Below, piece after piece: positions 35,787 to 45,221 of a stretch of DNA of 47,595 nt. The translations under genes and the position numbers were made by a program. The notes under the pieces were generated by a model. It did not search any database, was not told the DNA's origin, and saw only the letters and a program-made list of their open reading frames with translations. Location of the stretch: positions 1 through 47,595 of the forward strand of contig JAYQIF010000003.1 in assembly GCA_038141525.1 (NCBI GenBank), written 5' to 3'. The first letter of the stretch is position 1. Each line of letters opens with the position of its first letter. This DNA is from BACL21 sp038141525. GTDB lineage: Bacteria; Bacteroidota; Bacteroidia; Flavobacteriales; Flavobacteriaceae.

Positions 35787-36581
35787 ATGAAACGTTTTAT
35801 TCTTTTATTCGTCCTTGCTTTAGTTACCTTAACTAGTTGTGAAAATGTTCAAGACAATCAAACGTCAGTCCAAGCTACTGTAGACAACGTTGCTTTCAAT
35901 GCTTTGTACGCTACAAGTGATGTTAATGAGGATGGAAGTGTTGATATCCAGACTTCATCTGACAGTCGTTTTATCACCATCCATTTAGGTAATACTACTT
36001 CTGATCGTTTTGACCTAGGTGGAGATTCTGATCACTACGCTACCTTTACTGATGTTCATGGTAATGTCTACACCACTGAAGGGACAGGCAATGGTTTTGT
36101 AGAGATCACTGATCGTTGTGTTCCTTGTGGAACCATCAACGGACGTTTTAACTTCAGTGCCGTACTTCCTGGAATCGATGTCGTCGAAGTGAGCAATGGA
36201 ATGTTTGTAGATATCGCCATCGGAGGTCCTGAGTCAGAGGTGGACAATCGCAATAAATTTGAAGCTCAAATAGATACTGCTGATTTCAATCCAGTGGAGG
36301 TCAATACAATCAACACCGGGAACTTCTTACTCATCGAAGGTCAAAAAGGAAGTACCTCATTAATCGTAAGAGTGCCAATTACAGTGCAACAAGGAGATTA
36401 TAACTTAGTCTCTGGTGGATTCAATGCCACAATGGTGGACGGATTGATTAGCCAAGATGCCAACAGCGGTTCAATTACAATCTTGAGCCATAACAGTGAC
36501 TTGAAAACAATGACGGGAACCTTTAACTTTAAAGTTGGTTCAACGGACATTAGCCAAGGGGTGTTCGATGTGAAGTATTGA
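35787..36581 (+). CDS. DUF6252-like lipoprotein, two-domain paralog
   Basis: A 264-residue lipoprotein with the signal MKRFILLFVLALVTLTSC (Cys18). Two modules follow. The first (about 35-130) includes VDNVAFNALYA, DSRFITIHLGN and INGRFNFSAVL. The second (about 150-264) includes FEAQIDTADFNPVEVN, GDYNLVSGGFN and MTGTFNFKVGSTDISQGVFDVKY. The end resembles the end of the preceding protein. It is probably a duplicated relative of the preceding gene. ATG 35787 is preferred to one at 35742 because of the signal peptide. Function unknown. Confidence 0.75.
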   Translation: MKRFILLFVLALVTLTSCENVQDNQTSVQATVDNVAFNALYATSDVNEDGSVDIQTSSDSRFITIHLGNTTSDRFDLGGDSDHYATFTDVHGNVYTTEGTGNGFVEITDRCVPCGTINGRFNFSAVLPGIDVVEVSNGMFVDIAIGGPESEVDNRNKFEAQIDTADFNPVEVNTINTGNFLLIEGQKGSTSLIVRVPITVQQGDYNLVSGGFNATMVDGLISQDANSGSITILSHNSDLKTMTGTFNFKVGSTDISQGVFDVKY

Positions 36582-36601
36582 TATGATTAGTTTTAAGTTT
36601 C

Positions 36602-36661
36602 GCCCCAAATTTAAATTGCCCCAAATTTAGATTAACCCCGAACTTATAATGCCCCAAATGG
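36602..36661. repeat. Degenerate 16-17-bp tandem repeats
   Basis: Four copies of a unit like GCCCCAAATTTAAATT at 36602-36617, 36618-36633, 36634-36650 and 36651-36661 (the last partial), in the 3' untranslated region just before the terminator. The first two differ at one base, the others are more diverged. Confidence 0.65.
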
Positions 36662-36664
36662 AAA

Positions 36665-36693
36665 AATCCGAGCCTTGTGCTCGGATTTTTTTT
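36665..36693 (+). terminator. Rho-independent terminator
   Basis: AATCCGAG and CTCGGATT pair around CCTTGTG, followed by eight T. It ends the DUF6252-like transcript before dnaE. Confidence 0.85.
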
Positions 36694-36788
36694 GTGGAAA
36701 ATTGTGCGTCAATGTTTAAAACTTTATGAGGAAAGGGGGATATGAATCCTTATTTTAGAGGCTCCTTAATATTCACGTCACTGAGCTC

Positions 36789-39700
36789 ATGTTTATAATT
36801 TTTGATACCGAAACTACAGGTTTGCCCAAGCGATTTAATGCTCCGGTCAGCGATGTCGAGAATTGGCCGCGTTGTGTACAAATTGCTTGGCAATTGCACA
36901 GTGCAGATGGTTCTCTAATTCGGCGTCAAGACTTTTTAATCAAACCTGAAGGGTTTGACATTCCTTTTGACAGTGAAAACATACACGGGATCTCGACAGA
37001 GCTCGCTCAAAAAGATGGTGTGTTGATGCAGGAGGTTCTGGATACATTCAGTCAGGATCTGGCTCAGGCCAAATTTGTCGTAGGTCAGAACATAGGGTTC
37101 GATCTCAATATTGTAGGATGTGAGTTCTTTCGTCTGGGACAAGAAGATGTTTTTGCTCCTTATCAAGTGTTAGATACTTGTACAGAGGTTACGGCCCAGC
37201 TTTGTCAAATTCCTGGAGGCCGCGGTGGCCGGTATAAACTCCCAACGCTCACCGAATTACACGGATTCTTATTTCAAAGCGATTTTGATCAAGCGCACAA
37301 TGCCACGGCCGATGTTGTCGCCACCACAAGATGTTTCTTTGAGCTGATCAGAAGAGGTTATTTTAAAGAAGAACTGACGGCGGTGACCCCCAACTTCTTT
37401 AATGAATTTTTGGCCGTAAACAAAGACGTTATTGCCCCAGTCGAATTTAACCACAGAAATTTAAAAGAAGCATCCAGAGCTTTACGTCAGACAGTAAAAC
37501 AAAGCGTAGAATCATCAGCTCATTCGGAATCGGCCGTGGATGTATCGCTTATGGATGACTGGCCATTTATTCATTGCCACACCCATTCGCAATTCTCAAT
37601 ATTACAATCTACGGCATCTACGCAAGATTTAATCAGCGCAGCCGTCAAAGACAATATGCCAGGCGTTGCCCTCACCGATATGGGGAATATGATGGGGGCA
37701 TTTCATTTTTTGCAACAGATAGAGCAGTATAACAAGTCTCTTGCGGCTGATGATGACCGTCAACCTGATGACGATCGTCAACCCCTAAAGGGAATTGTGG
37801 GCTGTGAACTAAACGTATGTGATGATCACACGAATAAGAATCACAAAGACAATGGGTATCAAATTGTCTTTTTAGTTAAGAATAAAACAGGCTACCATAA
37901 TCTATCCAAGCTTTCCTCATTGGCCTATACCGATGGGTTTTATTACGTGCCTCGCGTAGATCGTCAGTTAATCGAGCAGTATAAAGAAGGGCTGATTGTG
38001 CTGACTGGTAATTTATACGGTGAGGTTCCCTCCAAGATTCTCAATTTGGGAACAAATCAATCAGAGGAAGCTTTGGTTTGGTGGAAGCAGCAATTTGGGT
38101 CGGATCTATATATCGAGATCATGAGGCATGGTCAAGAAGATGAGGATCGCGTAAATGAGGTGTTAATTGAGCTGTCACATAAGCATGAGGTGCCGCTTGT
38201 GGCTACCAACAATTTATTCTACATCGACAAGCAGGATGCTAATGCCCATGATATTTTGCTTTGTGTCAAAGATGGCGAAAAGCAATCCACGCCAATTGGT
38301 CGTGGTCGAGGGTTGCGTTATGGTCTGCCGAATCAAGAATACTACTTTAAAGACACCCAGGCCATGAAGGCCTTATTTAAAGATTTGCCCCAGGCCATTG
38401 CTTCAACCAAGGAGATCTTTGATAAAATAGAGTCGTTTAGCCTTTTTCGGGATGTGCTCTTGCCGAAATTTAAGATTCCCGAGCAATTCGAGGATCCTCT
38501 AGATCAAGAGGATGCAGGTAAACGCGGCGAAAATGCCTATCTAAAATATTTGACCCTTCAAGGCGCAGAGCGTCGCTACCCAGAAATCACTTCGGAGATT
38601 CAAGAGCGCTTGGAATTTGAGCTTAGTGTCATTGAAAATACAGGGTATCCAGGTTATTTTTTGATTGTCCAAGACTTTATTGCTGAGGCACGTAAAATGG
38701 GCGTATCGGTCGGTCCAGGTAGGGGATCTGCGGCAGGAAGTGCCGTGGCTTATTGTCTGGGGATTACCAATATTGATCCTATTCGCTACGATTTGCTTTT
38801 TGAGCGTTTCTTGAATCCAGATCGAATTAGTTTGCCCGATATCGATATCGATTTTGATGACGAAGGGCGCTCCAAGGTAATGGATTATGTGATCCAAAAA
38901 TATGGGGCCAATCAGGTGGCACAAATCATTACCTACGGCACCATGGCAGCCAAAAGTTCCATAAGGGACACGGCTCGAGTCCTGGATTTACCCCTGCATG
39001 AGGCGGATCGTATCGCGAAGCTTATTCCAAACATGACTAAGCTCAAAAAGATTTTTGCGGCCTCGGAGCAAGAATGGCGTTCTACCTATAGATCTGATGA
39101 GTTACCCAAGGTCACAGAGCTCGTTAATCTATCTCAAAGTACAGCCTTGGAGGGTAAGACCATACAGCAGGCTCGGGTGCTCGAGGGCTCGGTACGCAAC
39201 ACAGGTATCCATGCCTGTGGCGTGATCATAACCCCAGACGATATCACAAATTTTGTCCCGATCGCCACCGCCAAAGATTCTGAGCTCTATGTCACTCAGT
39301 TTGATAACGCTGTGGTGGAGAGTGCTGGTCTTTTGAAAATGGACTTCCTAGGGCTCAAGACCTTAACTTTGATTAAAGACACCGTGGCTTTGGTTGAAGA
39401 AAAGTATAAAATCACTTTAGTCCCTGATGATTTTCCAATTGATGACCCCAAGACCTACGAACTCTTCCAAAATGGGGAAACTGTTGGCATTTTTCAGTAC
39501 GAATCTGTTGGGATGCAAAAGCATTTAAAGGAGCTTAAACCGACTGTATTTGCAGATTTAATTGCGATGAATGCCCTGTATCGTCCTGGTCCAATGGAGT
39601 ACATTCCGTCATTTGTGCGCCGCAAACACGGTCAAGAGGAGATCACTTATGACTTGCCAGAGATGGAGGAATACCTTCAAGGAAACCTATGGTATTACGG

Positions 39701-41154
39701 TTTATCAAGAGCAGGTGATGCTTTTATCTCAAAAGTTAGCTGGTTTTACTAAAGGTGAGGCGGATGTATTGCGTAAGGCGATGGGTAAAAAGCAGAAGGC
39801 TGTTTTGGATAAAATGAAGCCTAAGTTTATCGAGCAGGCTGAAGCCAAAAATCACCCAGCTGAGGTATTGGAGAAAATTTGGAAAGACTGGGAAGCCTTT
39901 GCGAGTTATGCCTTCAACAAAAGTCACTCGACCTGTTATGCTTGGATTGCGTATCAAACGGCCTACCTCAAGGCCCATTATCCGGCAGAATATATGGCGG
40001 CGGTGCTCAGTAATAATATGCGCGATATCAAACAAGTGACCTTTTTTATGGAAGAATGTCGCCGTATGGGCCTTGAAGTTCTTGGGCCCGATGTCAACGA
40101 ATCTGCCTATAAGTTTACAGTAAACGATAAAGGAGCCATCCGTTTTGGTATGGGCGCCATAAAGGGCGTCGGGGCAGGGGCCGTAGAGACCATTGTGGCA
40201 AATCGCAGCGAAGGGCCCTATAAAAGCGTATTTGATTTGGCCAAACGCATTGATTTGCGCGCGGCTAATAAAAAGGCCTTTGAGAATCTCATTTTGGCGG
40301 GTGGTTTTGATGGTTTTGATGCGCACAGAGCGCAATACATGCACGATGACGGCGATGGGGTTTGCTTCTATGAAAAAGTCTTGAGATACGCAGCACGTTA
40401 TCAAGAATCGATGAATTCGGCTCAGGTGAGTTTGTTTGGAGGGGCTAGTGATGTGCAGATTCCAGAACCCGAAGTGCCTCCTTGTGAGCCATGGGGTTCG
40501 ATGAAAAAATTAAAGCAGGAAAAAGAAGTGGTGGGGATTTATATTTCAGGGCACCCCTTGGATGAATTTAGGGTTGAGATGAATGAATTTACCAGCATCA
40601 AGGTGGCTGATTGTAATAACCTCGAAGCACTCGTGAATAAAGAGATTGTTTTTGCCGGGGTAATTAGCGCAGTGGAGCATCGTGAAAGTCGACAGGGTAA
40701 AGGCTGGGGTTTATTTACCCTAGAGGATTATGACGATAGTTTTGAGTTCCGAATTTTTGGTGAGGAGTATTTAAAGTTCAGACACTTTTTGAGTGTTAAT
40801 GCGTTTTTGCACATTCGGGCTTTTGTCAAAGAGGGCTGGATCAATCGCGATACTGGAACGCAAGGTGCTCCGAGACTACAGTTCAATCAATTTCAGCTTT
40901 TGCATGATGTTTTAGACAATATGACAAAACGCATCACCTTTCAGACCCCGATCGATGGCGTAGATCAGGAATACATTGATACGCTCGTGGCATTGACCAA
41001 GAAATTTAAAGGCAAAAAAAGCGTTCATTTAGCCGTTTATGATCAGGCCAAAAACTTGCACTTAACCATGCCCAGTCGCACAGCCAAGATTGACATTAAT
41101 CGGGAATTAATCAAAACCTTGAGCGATAAACGTTTGGTTTATAAGCTGAATTGA
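36789..41154 (+). CDS. dnaE: DNA polymerase III alpha subunit with fused 3'-5' exonuclease domain (frameshifted)
   Basis: Replicative polymerase of about 1,455 residues. An N-terminal DEDD exonuclease domain (FDTETTG at 5-11, VVGQNIGFDLNIVG and HNATADVVAT) is fused to a normal DnaE: PHP domain from HCHTHSQFSILQS, palm with VSVGPGRGSAAGSAVAYCLG and PDIDIDFDDEGR (catalytic Asp residues), fingers, and an OB fold (ISAVEHRESRQGKGWGLFTLED). The frame shifts near 39676-39678, where one extra base separates PEMEEYL from KETYGITVYQEQVMLLSQKLAGF. Removing it restores the sequence. The frame 36789-39752 and the frame 39571-41154 are therefore one gene. A proofreading domain on DnaE is the Bacteroidota arrangement. 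Confidence 0.95.
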
Positions 41155-41168
41155 ATTAGCGTTGGTCA

Positions 41169-41188
41169 TGCATCAGGTGGTTGATGCA
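41169..41188. terminator. Weak hairpin after dnaE
   Basis: TGCATCA and TGATGCA, 7-bp arms with a GGTGGT loop, 14 bp after the dnaE stop. The following bases are only partly T-rich, so it is a poor terminator or a 3'-end stabiliser. Confidence 0.35.
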
Positions 41189-41291
41189 GCAATTTTAGCT
41201 TGATGGAGCAATTTTTTATACGCATCACTAAGTCTAATGCATTAATCAAGTAAAGTGATACCGCTGACTCAAATAAATAGGGCAAAAAAAT

Positions 41292-41299
41292 TAACTTTG
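41292..41299 (+). promoter_or_regulatory. -7 promoter box of trxA
   Basis: TAACTTTG matches TAnnTTTG and ends 50 nt before the trxA ATG. Confidence 0.55.
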
Positions 41300-41349
41300 T
41301 ATCGCAAATAAATAATAACATTATTCTGATAATCTAATAATTATAGTCG

Positions 41350-41667
41350 ATGGCATTAGAAATTACCGACGCGTCTTTTGAAGAGACCGTTTTAAAAAGT
41401 GATAAACCAGTAATGGTTGATTTTTGGGCAGCTTGGTGCGGGCCTTGTAGAATGGTTGGACCAATCATTGAAGATCTCAGTGCAGAATACGAAGGAAAAG
41501 CTGTAGTGGGAAAAGTTGATGTGGATGCAAATCAAGAATTTGCTGCCAAGTATGGAGTGCGCAATATCCCTACAGTTCTTGTCTTTAAAGATGGAGAAGT
41601 TGTAGGTCGTCAAGTAGGTGTTGCCCCAAAAAATGTTTATGCTGAGGCTTTAGATTCTTTGCTCTAA
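41350..41667 (+). CDS. trxA: Thioredoxin
   Basis: A 105-residue thioredoxin with the active site FWAAWCGPCRMVGP, the cis-proline region RNIPTVLVFKDGEVVGRQVG, and no signal peptide. It is a cytoplasmic disulfide reductant for ribonucleotide reductase and other targets. Terminator at 41705-41735. Confidence 0.95.
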   Translation: MALEITDASFEETVLKSDKPVMVDFWAAWCGPCRMVGPIIEDLSAEYEGKAVVGKVDVDANQEFAAKYGVRNIPTVLVFKDGEVVGRQVGVAPKNVYAEALDSLL

Positions 41668-41704
41668 GAACACATAAGGGATTAAAACCTTGAGAATTTT
41701 ATAA

Positions 41705-41735
41705 AAGACCTGTCGTATGTGGCAGGTCTTTTTTT
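41705..41735 (+). terminator. Rho-independent terminator of trxA
   Basis: AAGACCTG and CAGGTCTT pair around TCGTATGTGG, followed by a T run. The DUF58 gene begins 11 bp later, so it probably has low or separate transcription. Confidence 0.85.
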
Positions 41736-41746
41736 ATCTTGTATCG

Positions 41747-42672
41747 ATGCTTTATAACAATCCACAGATCAATCAATTTACACACTTAGAACTCAAAGCG
41801 CAGCAAATTGTGGAGGGGTTTATGTCCGGATTACACAAAAGCCCGTTTCACGGCTATTCTGCTGAGTTTGCAGAGCACAAAATGTATCATCCTGGTAGTG
41901 CCGACTCGATTTATTGATTGGAAACTCTATGCGCGAACCGAAAAGTTATACACTAAAAAGTTTGAAGAAGAAACCAATATGCGCTGTCATTTGGTGATAG
42001 ATCAAAGCAGCAGCATGTATTATCCTGAGGTGAGCGATTTGATGGGGACTGAGATCAATAAAATTGGCTTCTCTGTTTTGGCCAGTGCTGCGATAATGCA
42101 ATTACTCAAACGACAACGCGATGCCGTGGGATTGAGTGTTTATGATGAATTACAAATATTGCAAACCCAGGCAAAATCCAGTGAACGCCATCATCAATTT
42201 ATCCTGGGTAAGTTAGAGGAAATCGCCCGACACCCATCCACCTTAAAGAAAACGGATACCGCAAAACAGCTCAGTGGGCTAGCCCAACAATTACCCCGTC
42301 GTTCTATGGTGGTTGTTTTTAGCGATCTGCTGATGAATTCAGAGCAACGCGAGAAGTTTTTGCCGCAATGCGTCATCTTAAATATCGCAATCATGCTGTG
42401 GTGTTGATGCATACCTTTGATGGATTAACAGAACGAGAATTTAATTTTGGATCGGCACCTCGTAAGTTTAAGGATCTTGAAACCGGGCAAAGACCTGCCG
42501 GTTTTCCCGAGTCAAGTAAAGGAAGCCTATAAGGATGAAAGTGAATGAGTATTTTGAGGCTATTAAATTGACCTGTGCCCAGCATAAAATTCAATATGTA
42601 GAGGCAGATCTACAAAAGGGATTTGAGGCGATATTTACGGCCTTTTTGGTGGCTCGGCAGAAGTTTGCTTGA
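41747..42672 (+). pseudogene. DUF58 domain protein, broken by four single-base indels
   Basis: The homologous reading jumps frame four times: HKMYHPG / TRFIDWKLYARTEKLY (one extra base near 41901-41903), MNSEQRE / EVFAAMRHLKYRNHAVVL (one G missing at 42353), LETGQR / LPVFPSQVKEAYKDE (extra C at 42494-42495) and VNEYFEAIKL (extra A at 42538-42540). The net change is +2, and 924 bases (307 residues and stop) remain. Motifs HPGxxTRFIDWKLYARTEKLY and VIDQSSSMYYPE (MIDAS-like DxSxS) show a DUF58/VWA protein, common next to trxA in flavobacteria and usually paired with MoxR ATPases, which are not nearby here. Four indels could be a real dead gene or a poor stretch of sequence. Confidence 0.75.
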
Positions 42673-42799
42673 GCCGATTATTTTTAGTTTTTTTATTTGT
42701 GAAAATAAAAATGCGGTGTATATTTGCCACCGCTTGAATAAGCAACAAATTCTGTAATTCGCGCTGTTGCGTGATTCTGCTTCGGCAGATTTGAATTTT

Positions 42800-42873
42800 G
42801 GTCTGGTAGTTCAGTTGGTTAGAATACCTGCCTGTCACGCAGGGGGTCGCGAGTTCGAGTCTCGTCCAGACCG
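42800..42873 (+). tRNA. tRNA-Asp (anticodon GTC)
   Basis: The 74-nt cloverleaf has acceptor GGTCTGG (42800-42806) with CCAGACC (42866-42872) and discriminator G, a D-arm (GTTCAGTTGGTTAGAA), anticodon stem CCTGC/GCAGG with loop CTGTCAC (GTC at 42834-42836) and T-loop GTTCGAGTC. CCA is not encoded. Its 3' end is the integration point suggested by a second copy at 46638-46654. Confidence 0.97.
42855..42871 (+). repeat. Putative att site (left) in the tRNA-Asp 3' end
   Basis: TCGAGTCTCGTCCAGAC, identical over 17 bp to 46638-46654. It covers part of the T-arm and the 3' acceptor strand, the usual target of tyrosine recombinases. Confidence 0.65.
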
Positions 42874-42935
42874 CAACCTAAGATGTTGTGTTGGCAGCTT
42901 AAATGCTGCAAGTGGTTTAGAAATAGACCAATGAG

Positions 42936-42964
42936 AAGCTTGTCCGTTTGGATGGGCTTTTTTT
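42936..42964 (+). terminator. Terminator after tRNA-Asp
   Basis: AAGCTTGTCC pairs with GGATGGGCTT (with three G-U pairs) around a GTTT loop, followed by T-rich sequence. Confidence 0.7.
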
Positions 42965-43007
42965 GTTTGGGGTAAATTGGAGCCTAAAAAGGGCAAAATA
43001 CTCAACT

Positions 43008-43050
43008 AAAAGGTAACCATGGAGGTAACTTTTTAGGAAAAGGTAACCAT
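43008..43050. repeat. Direct repeats AAAAGGTAACCAT, spaced by exactly 30 bp
   Basis: Copies at 43008-43020 and 43038-43050 are identical. A third GGTAAC-like stretch between them in inverted form (GAGGTAACTTTTTAG) makes an imperfect inverted repeat with the first copy. They lie about 140 bp from the tRNA att site. They resemble arm-type or accessory recombination sites, but this is inference. Confidence 0.5.
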
Positions 43051-43065
43051 TGATAGTTTCAGGTT

Positions 43066-43490
43066 TTAATGTTTGCTTCTGAAGTCCATAATCAACTCAT
43101 TGTACTCTTTTACATGGTTTAATAGATAATCCAAGAGTAATTCCTCATTGATAATACCTCGGTGAGCCACAAACGTTTTGGTGCTATCACTTTTATGCAC
43201 CATAATTGCCACGGGGTCTTCAACATCAAATATCAATTCAGAATGTAATTCCTCGCCAATCCTGGGAGGGTTTTCGTCCAGATCATAAATAAAGGTATAG
43301 TTCCAAGTATCGCTGGATTTACCGTTTAGATTGGTCTTAACGTCAAGGATAATTCCCTGTACTTTATTGTAGTTCTCTTCATTGAATGTATCGATTTCCT
43401 TCTGGTTTTGTTGGGATTGGAAGATAGGTTAGGGTCTTGGATAGACCGTGACGATTCATAAATCATACCCTTTAACAACTGAGGATTCAT
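43066..43490 (-). pseudogene. Hypothetical protein, frameshifted
   Basis: A protein-like frame runs from a stop at 43429-43431 to TAA at 43066-43068 (QKEIDTFNEENYNKVQ, GIILDVKTNLNGKSS, FVAHRGIINEELLLDYL). It has no start codon near its 5' end, but the next frame begins at ATG 43488-43490 (MNPQLLKGMIYESSRSIQDP) and joins it at a C-run on the minus strand (43413-43415) if one C is added. The total is 141 residues. The family is unknown. The protein is rich in Asp/Asn/Glu with no signal peptide. It is easy to miss because the frame is broken and lacks a start. It lies opposite to the metalloprotease genes in the cassette. Confidence 0.6.
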
Positions 43491-43493
43491 AAA

Positions 43494-43511
43494 TACGCAT
43501 TTATACTTATT
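43494..43511 (+). promoter_or_regulatory. Shared upstream motif TACGCATTTATACTTATT, first copy
   Basis: Only one base differs from TACGTATTTATACTTATT at 46968-46985. Each copy lies 50-70 bp before the ATG of a paralogous metalloprotease gene. In the second copy it adjoins the -33 TTG. It may be an activator site, or a relic of common descent. Confidence 0.5.
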
Positions 43512-43578
43512 TGAATTGTAGGAGAATAGGGGTAGTTTGAATGACTAACCAAATTATTAAAACTAATTCTACACAATT

Positions 43579-45105
43579 ATGAAATCTATTTTATTTTTTA
43601 TTTGTTGCACAGTACTATTTTGTGATAATACTTTAGCTCAGCAAGGGGATTTTATTTGCGGTATGCCAGATGAAATCGTACAAGACCCAGTTGGAGTTTA
43701 CAGCTACTCTAATGACACCAATGTGCTTAATGACTTTGAGCCAGTAGTATTCAATATCTTTTTCTGGGGCATCAACAAGAGCGATGGAACTCCAGGAATC
43801 TCCTCGTTGACGGAATACGAGTGTTTAACATCTGTTTCTCAATTAAATCGAGTTTACAATGATTTTAATATATTTTTCAAATATGTTGGTTATGACAATA
43901 CAAGTTTTAATTCAGATGAATATTATCATTTAACGAAGTGGGAATGTTTGGATGGTAATCCTGATAATGTATTTGAATTTGCTGCTGAAAGTGGCTTTGT
44001 TGAACCTCACTCCTTTAATGTTTACGTTGCCAGTGGAGGTGCTGATTTTAGTGGATATGCTCAAAATTATTTCAAGGTAAACATTGCAACAAATCATGTT
44101 TTTACTGACCATTTTGAAGGCATGATAGCTCATGAAGTTGGACATTGTTTGAATTTACAACATACCCATAGTGCTTGGGATACAAATTATTGTGAACATG
44201 TAACTAGAGATATTCAGAGCAATGATTATAATGCTCTGAATAACGGGGACCACCTACATGAAACACCTGCAATGCCAGATTTTCGAAATGAACATCTTGT
44301 GGAACTTTTGCTTGATGGAGTTCCTTATGAAGTGGTAATTGATAGTTTTATCCCTTATAAATATGTTAATCCAGTTACATTTCAGTACAATAATCCGAAT
44401 GGGGATGATTGTGTACAACCAGTAAATGTTCCATATGATATTGATGAGTTGGATGTAAGAAATTATATGGCTTATAATCCAGCCTCACCTGAAGCCTTTT
44501 TTGAAACGTTTACGACAGACCAGAAAATTAGGATGAGAGAGGCAATCATTGAGGATGAGTACGGGTTGTTCAGTGACTCCGAGACTACTGTTTCTTCATT
44601 GTATGAGCCATATAAAGGTGAGTATTATGTTGCAGGTCCAGAACCTGACCCGCACACACAACCATTATTCCAACCTGGTTTTGACTATATATTTCTTGCC
44701 TGTAGCTGTGAAAACCAAGATGGTTATGATTGCGTAAATGGACCCTGTGATTTTGATGAAAATGGATTTCAGAGTTATACCATAATAGTAAAAACGGTAG
44801 ATAAGGATGAGACCGATTATAATAGTATAACCCATCCAAATCACTCGTCCATCTACATAGCTCAATTGAATGATATTGGTAATAGAAGGTGTTATGATAA
44901 TTTCAATAAGTCCGCTTCTTTCGGAACTGTTACAAAGTTCAATGATGGGGTATTTAATACAAATGTCACGGTAATGCCACAGGACTCCACACAAATTAAC
45001 AATGCTAATTTAATAGAGGATTTGAATCCAGGATTGTATGTGATTGACAAGGCTTACCAAGATGGGTCTAACAGCCAGTCGGTTATTTTAAAAGAAAACA
45101 ATTGA
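43579..45105 (+). CDS. Secreted M43-like zinc metalloprotease
   Basis: A 508-residue exported protein with signal peptide MKSILFFICCTVLFCDNTLAQ. The metzincin motif is at residues 185-195 in MIAHEVGHCLNLQHTHS (HExxHxxxxxH; the usual Gly at 192 is Asn). A Met-turn follows in DVRNYMAYNP. This is the M43 (pappalysin) pattern. The C-terminal end LNPGLYVIDKAYQDGSNSQ...ILKEN resembles the last half of a type IX sorting domain. It probably acts as a surface or secreted protease. It is AT-rich relative to the core genes. A paralog begins at 47037 and is cut by the end of the window; both start with CGxxDxxxxDPxGVYS. Confidence 0.8.
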   Translation: MKSILFFICCTVLFCDNTLAQQGDFICGMPDEIVQDPVGVYSYSNDTNVLNDFEPVVFNIFFWGINKSDGTPGISSLTEYECLTSVSQLNRVYNDFNIFFKYVGYDNTSFNSDEYYHLTKWECLDGNPDNVFEFAAESGFVEPHSFNVYVASGGADFSGYAQNYFKVNIATNHVFTDHFEGMIAHEVGHCLNLQHTHSAWDTNYCEHVTRDIQSNDYNALNNGDHLHETPAMPDFRNEHLVELLLDGVPYEVVIDSFIPYKYVNPVTFQYNNPNGDDCVQPVNVPYDIDELDVRNYMAYNPASPEAFFETFTTDQKIRMREAIIEDEYGLFSDSETTVSSLYEPYKGEYYVAGPEPDPHTQPLFQPGFDYIFLACSCENQDGYDCVNGPCDFDENGFQSYTIIVKTVDKDETDYNSITHPNHSSIYIAQLNDIGNRRCYDNFNKSASFGTVTKFNDGVFNTNVTVMPQDSTQINNANLIEDLNPGLYVIDKAYQDGSNSQSVILKENN

Positions 45106-45221
45106 TATCTTTTTTGTCCAAGCATGATTTGGTATAAGTTTTTATTGAATAGGGAATTCCAGCAATATCCTAGAAAGGATTATCTTTATACAAAACGACT
45201 TTGAGAAAGCTTAAAACGATA

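Noticed and set aside
39571..39752. Programmed frameshift in dnaE or leuS
   Set aside because: There is no slippery site with a stimulating structure, and ordinary single-base correction restores the standard family sequence. The same kind of break occurs in several unrelated genes.
43008..43050. CRISPR array
   Set aside because: Only two short repeats of 13 bp with one spacer; no cas genes.
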